Assembly (NCBI GenBank): GCA_030674155.1
Contig: JASPKP010000502.1
Span: forward strand, 17,501 to 35,000
Direction: 5' to 3'
Source of the DNA: Stramonita haemastoma
Lineage: Eukaryota > Mollusca > Gastropoda > Neogastropoda > Muricidae
DNA: 17,500 nt
Position numbers and translations under genes: made by a program. Position 1 is the first letter of the stretch. Each line of letters begins with the position of its first letter. The notes below the pieces were generated by a model. The model was given only the letters and a program-made list of their open reading frames with translations, did not search any database and had not been told where the DNA came from. This document shows, one piece after another, positions 8,904 through 16,511 of the stretch.

Positions 8904-9060
8904 GGGGTAAGCAAACAAGGGAAGTAAAGTAATCCAGACAAGGAAAGTAAATATCGGCATAGAAGAGTTACTTCCCTTTAACCTTTTGCCATGGTTTGAA
9001 TTTCTTTTCTTTTTTGGTGGTTGTCAAAATCATTATGGGCCTGGGAGGCAGGTCTGTCAT
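8904..9060 (+). repeat. Dispersed direct repeat, copy 1
   Basis: The blocks CAAACAAGGGAAGTAAAGTA, GAGTTACTTC, TTTTGCCATGGTTTGAATTT and GGTTGTCAAAATCATTATG, ending AGGCAGGTCTGTC, reappear in the same order and orientation at 9579-9786. No coding or tRNA-like signature is visible. It may be part of an unrecognised interspersed element or a local duplication. Confidence 0.8.
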
Positions 9061-9578
9061 TTTTAGAGTTATTATTACTTTAATCAACAGATATATAAAA
9101 ATCAACAGCTGGATTATTTCTGTCTTATTTATGACTATGAGTAATTGGTCGAATTAGCTTGGGGTACTTGTATTTTTTATAACAGGCACCCACAATTTTT
9201 TTTTTCTTAAATCCTTCATCCTAAAGCATAGATTTAGCCACATTTACCCAGATTAATGATTTATAACAACAGTCTTTTCCATCACAAGCTTCTGCTTGAC
9301 AAAAAAGAAACGGTGATCAAAACTCTAAAGCAGAGGTATCAGATTTTGCGGAAGATTCGTTTTCAGTTCAAAATGGCTGGCAGCTCTCCGGTGACATAGG
9401 TCGAAATTTCATCTCACTTTATTGATGCACACTTTCCAGTAAAGACTTCCAAAGCTACATCATTTTCATTATTAAGAATTCCTCCTCAGAAAATACAGGT
9501 CTGACAAATCTCTTTCTTGAAAGAGAAGGAAAGATTCCAGTTTAAGTGTCGCTACCTAGTCCAGTAGTCAATTTACTT
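9061..9578. other. Spacer between two direct repeats, weak promoter-like patch
   Basis: Mostly AT-rich unique sequence. Near 9350-9395 there is GCGGAAGA (an ETS-type motif) and then TTCAAAATGGCTGG (a YY1-like AAAATGGC overlapping an ATG in strong context). That frame closes after eight codons unless spliced. I do not call a gene. Confidence 0.4.
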
Positions 9579-9786
9579 GGGGGTCAAACAAGGGAAGTAA
9601 AGTAATCGCAGATGAGCAAAGTAAATATGGGCATGTTAGAGTTACTTCTCTTGAACCCTTTTGCCATGGTTTAATTTTTTTTTTTTAAATCGTGGTTGTC
9701 AAAATCATTATCAGGAAAATCGTTTTTTATACGATAAAATCATAGTTTAGGCAGGTGTAAAATCTTACATCAGGCAGGTCTGTCCG
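9579..9786 (+). repeat. Dispersed direct repeat, copy 2
   Basis: This is the partner of 8904-9060. It carries extra sequence before the shared AGGCAGGTCTGTC end, including a small inverted repeat around CGTTTTTTATACGATAAAAT. The start-to-start distance is about 675 bases. Confidence 0.8.
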
Positions 9787-10369
9787 CCCCACACTTTCAG
9801 AAAGTAGTTCACATAAAAAGTGTTTTAATATCAAATCCCCCCACAAAACTGTATGTAATGTAACAGAAGAGTCAATTTATTGGTTTGTGTAGTTCCAAAT
9901 TTGATGCATTACTTAGTACCAAACATAAGTTTTTCTAAGACTATTTTCCTTTCTGTCAACCTGGCAAACAGACGTTTTGCACAAAAATATAACTTACCTG
10001 GTAAGATTTAATAGCTGAGCGAAACTGTTGGAAAGCGAAATCCTAAAGCTGTAAGCTGTAAGCTAAACTGTTGGAATTAAACTGTAGTGACAGTTGCAGC
10101 TGTGGACTGTAGCCTTCTCGGGGTGGGCGGTGAATGGAGTTACTCTGGTTGGCTAAGGAGTTAAATAGTCAAACATTCTACACACTTCAACTCCAAATAT
10201 GGTAATTCAAGCCTCCGAAGTGGTTGACATGCCGTCAAACCTGACCGGGATGTCTCTGATTGGCTGTGATTGGAGACTGCTCACTGTCTTTAAGAAACAT
10301 ACACAGCTGTTGACTTATGAGAGGGAAAGTGGGCTGTTTCTCCATCCCTAGTGGTCAGAAGTGAAGGAA
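9787..10369. other. Unique sequence, possible CCAAT/GC-box motifs
   Basis: No gene seen. There is a GC-box-like GGGGTGGGCGG at 10120-10130 and two ATTGG (inverted CCAAT) at 10259-10263 and 10269-10273. A short internal repetition (AGCTGTAAGCTGTAAGCT and AAACTGTTGGAA repeated) lies at about 10022-10085. This is suggestive but not enough to call a promoter. Confidence 0.35.
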
Positions 10370-10945
10370 GGTGGTGGGATGGTTAAGACACTCCCCTGCC
10401 AATATGTAAACCATGAGTTTCTGGTTCGTACCCAGCCTTGCCCTTTTTTCCCAGTTTGATAAAAAATCAACTGAATGTCAAAGTCATTTCGATGAGACTG
10501 TAAACCGAGGCGTGTGCAAACACAGAACATCTTGTGCACACCTTAAATCCCTGTTCCTTAAAACTGAGGCCCCATTTGCAAATGCATGCAGAACATCTTG
10601 CCACACCTTAAAACCCTGTTCGCTATTGGATGACAAAATATATTTAAAAAATCAGCATGCACACTGGTGTATTTAGACACCATCCCTGAGGAAAAATCGG
10701 GGAGTCCCAGGGCGGCTTGGAGCTGTATATGGCATCGTTCTGGTGGCTCTTGAGACAGTACTGGAACCATTCTTATTGGTCATTGCCTTTCCAATGGATC
10801 ATTCCAGCGAAGTGGAGAGGGGGGGGGGGGGTCTGCTGCATGGGTAACAGCTAGCCCACCATACTACTTACCCAAACTTTGCACTCTAGAGCACAACTCC
10901 AGTCTTCCGAGACTGATGTATGCCTACTACTACTAGCGGTCAGAA
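10370..10945 (+). mobile_element. Family B tRNA-derived SINE, long form with inserted core
   Basis: The head has an A-box-like TGGGATGGTTAAG at 10375-10387 and a B box GGTTCGTACCC at 10423-10433. A segment of about 240 bases (about 10456-10697) carries TTTCGATGAGACTGTAAACC and ACAGAACATCTTG, the same core type as family A, present as two tandem units. After 10698 the element continues with AGTCCCAGGGCGG, TTGGTCATTGCCTTTCCAAT, GGGTAACAGCTAGCCC and a (CTA)n end. The copy at 11335-11659 shares the head and the distal body but lacks the core segment. A poly-G run (about 10820) interrupts the body. Confidence 0.85.
10501..10621 (+). repeat. Tandem duplication of the SINE core (~60 bp)
   Basis: Unit one (10501-10557) runs TAAACCGAGG through CAGAACATCTTG and CACACCTTAAATCCCTGTTC. 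Unit two (10559-10621) runs TAAAACTGAGGCCCC through CAGAACATCTTG and CACACCTTAAAACCCTGTTC. The order of motifs matches and the units differ at many positions, so the duplication is not recent. Confidence 0.8.
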
Positions 10946-11125
10946 CACTACCCTGTCAATTTGACAACTTCCTCCGGCAACCAGCCCAAAATCCTATTCC
11001 GCCTTTCCATAAGAGTAGGCCATCGTGTGCCAGTGGGAACAATTGACATTTACAAAACTGCATACACACAGGGATTGGATGTACAAAGCACAAGAGTGCT
11101 TATTCCATTATCCTCGATATAAAAG

Positions 11126-11164
<39 letters not shown>
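10934..11164 (+). mobile_element. Family A SINE, internally deleted, (AATC)n tail
   Basis: It begins with the head TAGCGGTCAGAACACTACCC directly in the (CTA)n end of the family B element, then jumps from about 10980 to AAATCCTATTCCGCCTTTCC. The B box and most of the core are missing. The distal part is intact through CATCGTGTGCC, GGATGTACAAAGCACAAGAG and GATATAAAAGAATC, and about nine AATC units follow at 11128-11164. Confidence 0.85.
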
Positions 11165-11165
<1 letters not shown>

Positions 11166-11334
11166 TCTTCTCTTGTTGTTTAACTTGTGGCTTGTGTAGG
11201 CGTCAGTCTTTGTAGCTAACTAGGGGCCGCCAATGCATGCTTTTTTCTTGCTGGAGGCAAGTTCGATATAGAGGAGATCTTTAGGATACTTCCATCCTTG
11301 ACCAAGTCTTTTGGGGTTTAGGTGTTATATATAT
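11165..11334. other. Unique spacer between SINEs
   Basis: Mixed sequence without a frame or RNA signature, ending in a short (TA)n that abuts the minus-strand family B copy. Confidence 0.5.
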
Positions 11335-11659
11335 AGTAGTAGGCACCCATCATCTCGGAAGACTATGGAGCTGCACTCTAAAGACTAGAGCGCAAAGCGG
11401 GTAAGTAAGTATGGAGGGCTAGCTGTTACCCATGCAGCAGACCCCCCTCTCCACTTCGTTGGAATGATCCATTGGAAAGGCAATGACCAATACGAATGGT
11501 TCCAGTACAGTCGCAGGAGCCACCAGAATGTTGCCATGTAACCTACAGCCCCGACCGCCCTGGGACTCTTCAAACTAGGAAGAAAGGGCGAGGCTGGTAC
11601 GAACCAAGAAACTCACGGTTTACATTTGGCAGGCGAATGTCTTAACCATCCTGCCACCG
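11335..11659 (-). mobile_element. Family B tRNA-derived SINE, short form without core
   Basis: On the minus strand the head reads GGCAGGATGGTTAAGAC (about 11639-11655) and the B box GGTTCGTACC (11596-11605). It then goes from CTTCCTAGTTTGAAG straight into AGTCCCAGGGCGG and the distal body (TTGGTCATTGCCTTTCCAAT, GGGTAACAGCTAGCCC), ending GGTGCCTACTACT. The core of the plus-strand copy is absent at the AGTTTGA junction. The body is inverted relative to 10698-10935, about 400 bases away. Confidence 0.88.
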
Positions 11660-11662
11660 TCA

Positions 11663-11692
11663 TATATCTATCTATCTATCTATCTATCTATC

Positions 11693-11746
<54 letters not shown>

Positions 11747-11787
11747 ATCTATATATCTATCTATCTATCTATCTATATCTATATCTA

Positions 11788-11879
<92 letters not shown>

Positions 11880-11885
11880 TATATA
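11663..11885 (+). repeat. (ATCT)n / (AT)n microsatellite
   Basis: About 220 bases of ATCT units are broken by ATATCT blocks and end in (AT)n. It adjoins the head of the family B copy. YLSIYLSI frames are artefacts. Confidence 0.97.
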
Positions 11886-12072
11886 GCGATTTTAGGCTTT
11901 CTTATAAGCGGCTTTGTTTTAAGGGGCTTTCTTATATGGAGCACCTGAATACTGTTTTGAATGTGCTTTCTTATAAGCGAGCAAAAGTGTAAATGAGTAT
12001 AATAATTAGCTAATGAACATTTCATACTTGTAAAAAACATAAAACACACCCTATCTACAATTACTCATCAAG
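11886..12072. other. Unique sequence with a short direct repeat
   Basis: The motif GCTTTCTTATAAGCG or close variants appears about three times between 11896 and 11980, a small degenerate direct repeat containing the palindrome CTTATAAG. No gene is seen. Confidence 0.5.
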
Positions 12073-12155
12073 TTTGTTGTTGTTGTTACTGTTGTTGTTG
12101 TTGCTGTTGTTGTTGCTGCTGCTGCTGCTGCTGTGGTTGTTGTTGTTGTTCTTCT
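12073..12155 (+). repeat. (TTG)n / (CTG)n trinucleotide tract
   Basis: GTT and GTC/GCT triplets run for about 80 bases. On the minus strand they give Asn, Ser and Gln runs, but the frame continues only into a (CA)n artefact, so no protein is called. Confidence 0.93.
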
Positions 12156-12287
12156 TAAATTGGCTTGTTCTAGTCATGTTCTGTCTACATACCAATGAGA
12201 TTTTAAACTGTAGCCTTGTCCAAGTTTTTGTTTGAAATTCAGTGACAAGGGTATAATGTTCAAAATCTAAAAGCAACTTAAAAACAA

Positions 12288-12304
12288 ACACACACACACA
12301 CACA

Positions 12305-12362
<58 letters not shown>

Positions 12363-12381
12363 ACACACACACACACACCAT

Positions 12382-12445
<64 letters not shown>

Positions 12446-12465
12446 CACACACACCCACACACACA
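12288..12465 (+). repeat. (CA)n microsatellite with interruptions
   Basis: About 175 bases of CA units are broken by ACCC, GTAC, CATG and AACA interruptions. CVCVCV frames across it are artefacts. Confidence 0.97.
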
Positions 12466-12840
12466 GATGAATTCGGTGAGATTCAACTTTTATTTTCTGT
12501 AATTATAAATGAAAAAACATGACTAAAGTAAAGCAGAAACTTTTTTCGGAAAAAGAATATAGAGTGATCTACTGCATTGACTGTCCACTTATCACAAGAA
12601 TAAAAATTGTTTTAAAAAAATTGTGAAGGAACCTTGAAAAGATTGAATAAAAGCTTACTACCAGACACCTGACTGGTACGGTATAGATAACAGCTGGAAA
12701 GAAGTTTTGATTGGGTGTTACTGAAAGCCCTTAATTATATATTTTGTTACAGTTGATTTTGTTTTCCTGAAATCCTCCATGCCCCAAGAGGGGTCAAAGG
12801 CGAATTAAATCTTGAATCTTGTGTGTGTAAGTGAGAGGGA
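12466..12840. other. Unique sequence with a possible LINE 3' end
   Basis: No coding signal. At 12779-12822 ATGCCCCAAGAGGGGTC, then AAGGCGAATTAAATC and two TTGAATC-like repeats resemble the end of a non-LTR element with a short heptanucleotide tail. That is inference from form only. Confidence 0.35.
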
Positions 12841-12841
12841 A

Positions 12842-12905
<64 letters not shown>

Positions 12906-12989
12906 GGGAGGAGGGGGGAGGAATGAGCTTCTGGGTGTGTATAATTTATATTGGTGAGTAGAGTGAGTGAGTGATTGTGTAAGTGGGGG

Positions 12990-13020
<31 letters not shown>

Positions 13021-13083
13021 TGGGTGGTGGGTGGGGTGGGGGGGGGGGGGTGGGGGGGGTGGAGGGGGGGAGGGGGGGGTGCT
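12841..13083 (+). repeat. (GA)n followed by poly-G / GGT-rich tract
   Basis: (GA)n with GG interruptions runs to about 12895, then G-runs. A second, longer block of G-runs of up to more than 20 with T and A interruptions covers 12985-13080. It is strongly G-rich on the plus strand, a candidate for G-quadruplexes. Frames rich in G or P are artefacts. Confidence 0.95.
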
Positions 13084-13179
13084 TGTTTGGTTGCTACAGC
13101 TTGGTGTGGTGGGGGGAGGGAGAGGGTATCTGTACACAGCTTGCCCTGACAGTAGACAGGGCTTACCAATGAGTGCATG

Positions 13180-13223
13180 CTTTTAATCTTGGCATATACA
13201 TGTATGCATGTGTGCATTAAAAG
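13180..13223. other. Inverted repeat, possible stem-loop
   Basis: CTTTTAAT at 13180-13187 pairs with ATTAAAAG at 13216-13223. The loop contains the perfect 10-bp palindrome ATACATGTAT. The stem is only 8 bp and AT-rich, so function is doubtful. A short (AATG)-like run follows at about 13226-13252. Confidence 0.5.
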
Positions 13224-13275
13224 ATTGAATGATGAATGAATAATGATGAATGAAATTTAATATAGTGGTGTGTGG

Positions 13276-13298
13276 GGGGGGGGGGGGGGGGGGGGGGT

Positions 13299-13325
<27 letters not shown>
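13276..13325 (+). repeat. Poly-G tract
   Basis: About 50 bases of G with a single T interruption near 13298. The length is likely to be unreliable in sequence data. Confidence 0.93.
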
Positions 13326-13329
<4 letters not shown>

Positions 13330-13612
13330 CAGTTCCCATGTTGCCATGTAAGTGAATGTATATAGCTTTGTGGATGTTTTAATAATGTTGCATATGAGCT
13401 TAATGTCTTTTTTTTTAACTTCTGAAGTTTCCTCAAGTTTGTTGATTTTGTTCCATTTAGAGTTACTATTAATTTTGACCTTTATCTTATTTTATTATTA
13501 TTTTCTTTTGTTTTTGATTAGCCTTGATTTGTTTTCATTTAGGGCAGAATTGTAAAAAGGCCTTTACTGTGTTTAATTCTTTACCCGTTAAAGATTCAGT
13601 CAGTCAATTATC
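13326..13612. other. T-rich unique sequence, no gene seen
   Basis: T-rich sequence with several poly-T runs. A hydrophobic 67-codon plus frame at 13352-13555 is the expected product of T-rich DNA and is not called. Confidence 0.45.
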
Positions 13613-13613
13613 T

Positions 13614-13803
13614 CTTCTTCTTCTTCTCTCATCTTCTTCTTCTTCTTCTTCTTCTTTTTGCGTTCAAATTTTCTTCTTCTTCTTCTTTTGCGTTTTTTTT
13701 TCTTCTTCTTTTTTGCGTTCTTCTTCTTCCCTCCTTCTTCTTCTTCTTTTGTCATCTTCTTCTTCTTCTTCTTCTTCTTCTTCTTCTTCTTCTTCTTCTT
13801 CTT

Positions 13804-13834
<31 letters not shown>
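13614..13834 (+). repeat. (TTC)n tract, 5' part
   Basis: TTC units with TTTTGCG and CCCTCC interruptions occupy 13614-13753, then about 27 uninterrupted units to 13834. A polypurine-polypyrimidine (GAA/TTC) tract of this length can form triplex DNA. SSSS, FFFF and KKKK frames are artefacts. Confidence 0.97.
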
Positions 13835-14090
13835 AGGGGGGAGGATAGCCTAGTGGTCAGACAGCGCAATGCTGACCATGAGACATTAAAACCAAGGCCC
13901 CGAGTGTGAAAGCACGCAGAACATCTTGCACACACATTAAATCCTGTTCCGCTTTTCGTAAGAGTGGGGCCATCGTGTGGATGGGAACAGATGACATTTA
14001 CAAAACTGCATACACACAGGGACTAGATGTAAAAAAGCGCAAGAGTGCTTATTCCATTATCATCGATATAAAAGAATAAAAGAAAGAAAT
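13835..14090 (+). mobile_element. Family A SINE, internally deleted, inserted in (TTC)n
   Basis: It starts with GAGGATAGCCTAGTGGTCAG (A box 13846-13858) and runs to GCGCAATGCTGACCA, then jumps to TGAGACATTAAAACCAAGGC of the core, so the B box and linker are missing. The rest is intact: AAATCCTGTTCCGCTTTTCG, GCCATCGTGTG, GGGACTAGATGTAAAAAAGC and GATATAAAAGAATAAAAG. It is flanked on both sides by TTC repeats, so the target site lay in the microsatellite. Confidence 0.9.
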
Positions 14091-14304
14091 CTTCTTCTTC
14101 TCTTCTTCTTCTTCTTCTTCTTCTCTCTCTTCTTCTTCTTCTTCTTCTTCTTCTTCTTCTTCGTTTTCGTTCTTCGTCTTCTTCTTGGTCTTCTTCTTCT
14201 CTTCGTCTTCGTCTTCTTCTTCTCTCTTCTTCTTCTCTTCTTCTTCTTCTGTGCATTCTTCCTTGTGTTTTTCTTCAGAATTCTTCTTCTTCTTTTTCTT
14301 CTTT
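14091..14304 (+). repeat. (TTC)n tract, middle part
   Basis: TTC units with CTC, GTT and CGTC interruptions, then a more degraded stretch (14251-14304) leading into the tail of the family D SINE. It continues the tract from 13614. Arg, Glu and Lys-rich minus frames are artefacts. Confidence 0.95.
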
Positions 14305-14695
14305 TATATATTTTATTTTGTTTTTTAATACCACTCTGTGTCACAGCAGATTTCTCTATGTGAAATTCTGGCTGCAGCTGCTCTGCTGCTGGTCACCATA
14401 AATGGCAACCCCTACCCATCATTTTTTTTTCCTGTCTGCAACTGTATTTGTTTCCCTATCAGAGTGGCTTTTTGCTACAGAATTTTGCCAGGAACAACCC
14501 TCTTGTTGCCGTGGGTTCTTTTACTTGTGCTAAATAATTATTGTGTAACACACACAGACCTCTGAAGACTAGCACCCAGACATAGTCTAATGATGGGGGA
14601 ACAGTTTTGGGCCCAAACGGGATTTGAACCACTGCAGGGACTTTTCGCTTTCTAGGCAAGGCGCATACCTCTTAGACACCGATTCCACCATTCAT
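14305..14695 (-). mobile_element. Family D tRNA-derived SINE, full length
   Basis: On the minus strand a tRNA-like head has an A-box-like GGTGTCTAAGAGG at 14668-14680 and a perfect B box GGTTCAAATCC at 14620-14630. The body contains AAGTAAAAGAACCCACGGCA, then ACAAGAGGGTTGTTCCTGGC and AAAATTCTGTAGC. From memory I associate that sequence with widespread mollusc SINEs with a conserved central domain. An A-rich tail (AAAAAACAAAATAAAATAT) ends near 14305. It is flanked by TTC-rich sequence on both sides. Confidence 0.85.
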
Positions 14696-14731
14696 CTTCT
14701 TCTTCCTCCTCTTCTTCTTCTTCAGTCTTCT
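14696..14731 (+). repeat. (TTC)n tract, 3' remnant
   Basis: A short run of TTC with CCTCC interruptions, the far side of the tract into which the family D SINE inserted. Confidence 0.9.
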
Positions 14732-15270
14732 TCACACAAAGTAAGTGAGGCCATCTGTGGTGATACCTTTACCAGGAACGCAGATAACCTTTAACTAAGA
14801 ACACAGATAATCCTCAAACAAGATGACCACATGCTCTCATCTCCCATATTTTGCCCTTCGAACAGCAGCAACCAATGTCCTCTACTTATCAGAGAAATAA
14901 ATGCTGAACAACAACGCCCCCAGGATCTTAGAGACAAATTTGGACAAGACTTAAGGTCATAAAACTAACCAAAATATGATGCCAATGGTTTCCCTTTGGG
15001 GCCCGGGTTTGCTGTGATAAAAGTGTTGTGACTTTCACCCCGGTCTGGGGTAGGTATGCATAGCTCGAGTAAGATATGATTGGAATGATCCTTTCACTTT
15101 GCAGGGAAAGATAAGGGATGAAGACCCGAATTTTTTTGATGAGGGGATGGTGTTAATACAGATGTTTTTTGGGTAAAAGTTGAAGGCTTGATTTTTCCAG
15201 TAAAAAGTTCTAAAAGTTGACAGCCATATCAACTGAAAATTTTGAGTCATACCCACGGTTATTTCTGTCA
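14732..15270. other. Unique sequence, no gene seen
   Basis: Mixed composition. Some short repeats (ACGCAGATAACC and ACACAGATAATCC about 25 bases apart). No supported frame, RNA or SINE head. Confidence 0.45.
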
Positions 15271-15412
15271 CCCCCCCCCCCCAGAAGAGAGAGAGAGAGA
15301 CAGACAACAGACAGACAGAGTATGCTGTGGTTGTGTGTGATGTGAGTGTATGTGTGTGTTGGTGTGTAGTGTAGGGGTGTGGTGGGGGTGTGTGTGTGTG
15401 TGGGGTGTGTAA
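15271..15412. repeat. Poly-C, (GA)n and degenerate (GT)n tract
   Basis: A run of about 12 C at 15271-15283 is followed by a short GA/CAGA block and a GT-rich block with GGG interruptions to about 15412. Minus-strand His/Thr/Pro-rich frames are artefacts. Confidence 0.88.
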
Positions 15413-15439
15413 ATTTATCATCTTTTTTAAATTCTGTCA

Positions 15440-15495
15440 GTTCGAGGAAATGGAATAAGCATGAAATGTGCATTTTGTTTTTTTTTTTCCAAAAT
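15440..15495 (-). mobile_element. Probable family A SINE 3' fragment
   Basis: TCGAGGAAATGGAATAAGCA, then TGAAATGTGCATTTTG and a poly-T run, align with the 3' end of family A on the minus strand (TCGAGGATAATGGAATAAGC type). The match is short and divergent and is the weakest family A call. Confidence 0.5.
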
Positions 15496-16310
15496 CCCCC
15501 TTCCCTTAAATATTTTGTAGCTCCACCGACACAACTACCTCTATTCCAAAAGGCAAAAATAGGGTTTTTAATGTGTCGGGAAGTGTGGGGTACTCATTCT
15601 CAGGCGGGAGAAGAGGAGTGAAATTTTTGTGGAATACCTGTTGAAAAAATTCCACAGCAATCCTGCGGGAAATGCTCACGTTAACTTCACACCAAAAGAA
15701 TCAAAATGCTATAGATCTATAAATCTGAAACTAATTTTGAAATTGCCATTGCTGTTAAAGACCTTCCCTGGCTTAACAAAACAAAACCCCCAGGAGCCCA
15801 CCAAAAATGATCCCCCACTCATAGTCCAACCCCGCCCTTTTGGGAATCACCTTTGAGACTGTGTAAATTTTTAAAACACTGGATGAGGATTTTGCTTTTG
15901 CTGTTGAGGTTTTATGTGAACCCAGCAGAAGGAATTTTGCATGTTAGGCTGTTTTAAAAATACCTCCCCCCAAAAAGAAATAACCAGGTTTTGACTTAAG
16001 AGAAAAATTTTTCCAAGAAATTAAGATTTGTTGTTTTTGTCTTTAAAATTTAAACCCATCCAAGAAAAGCCCCCCAAGCAAGCCCCCCCCCCCCCCTGGC
16101 TAAAGGGCCCCCGCAATGGTGGTCTAAAATTGATGGGCTCTTGGACTTCCGACCCTGGATGAGACACAACCAATCAGGGTTTTGACTGTGCGGGGGACAC
16201 TGAAATGAGGGGTGGGAAAAACCCTTGGGGATGTCACAGAAGACGAGCAGCACCTCAACAACAAAAATCAACATCGGTAGTTTTCTCCAATGACGACTGT
16301 GGGTAGGAGT
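15496..16310. other. Homopolymer-rich unclassified sequence, no gene seen
   Basis: The stretch has unusually many runs of A, C, G and T of length 4-6, plus longer C runs near 16083-16097. Frames at 15629-15856 and 16050-16274 show no domain and biased composition. Either this is ancient decayed sequence or the base calls are poor. Confidence 0.4.
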
Positions 16311-16511
16311 CTTCGTGTTTCAAAGGGGGAAATTAAGAGATTTTAAATTCGTCACGTGTTTTTCTAAGGAGAAATTAAAGAGAGCTAATTCTGTCATCGT
16401 GTTTCAAAGGAGAAATTAAGAGAGCTAATTCTGTCTTCGTGTTTCTAAGGAAAATTAAAAAGCTAATTTCCCTGTAAACGTGTTTCTAAGGAGAAATTAA
16501 AGAGCTAATTT
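16311..16511 (+). repeat. ~41-bp minisatellite, five units
   Basis: The marker CGTGTTTCTAAGGAGAAATT or a close variant begins at about 16314, 16355, 16398, 16438 and 16479, giving periods of 41, 43, 40 and 41 bases. Each unit ends AGAGCTAATTCTGT or a variant. The units differ by small indels, several in homopolymers. It does not code. Confidence 0.9.

Noticed and set aside
12061..12486. Asn/Ser-rich protein with a Cys-Val repeat on the minus strand
   Set aside because: The frame joins a (TTG/CTG)n tract to a (CA)n tract through a short unique segment; there is no domain and the composition follows from the repeats.
12747..13217. Proline-rich protein on the minus strand
   Set aside because: The proline runs are poly-G/(GGT)n read on the opposite strand, and the serine-leucine part is (GA)n.
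13524..14344. Poly-Ser, poly-Phe, poly-Lys or Arg-rich proteins
   Set aside because: All are translations of the (TTC)n tract in its various frames.
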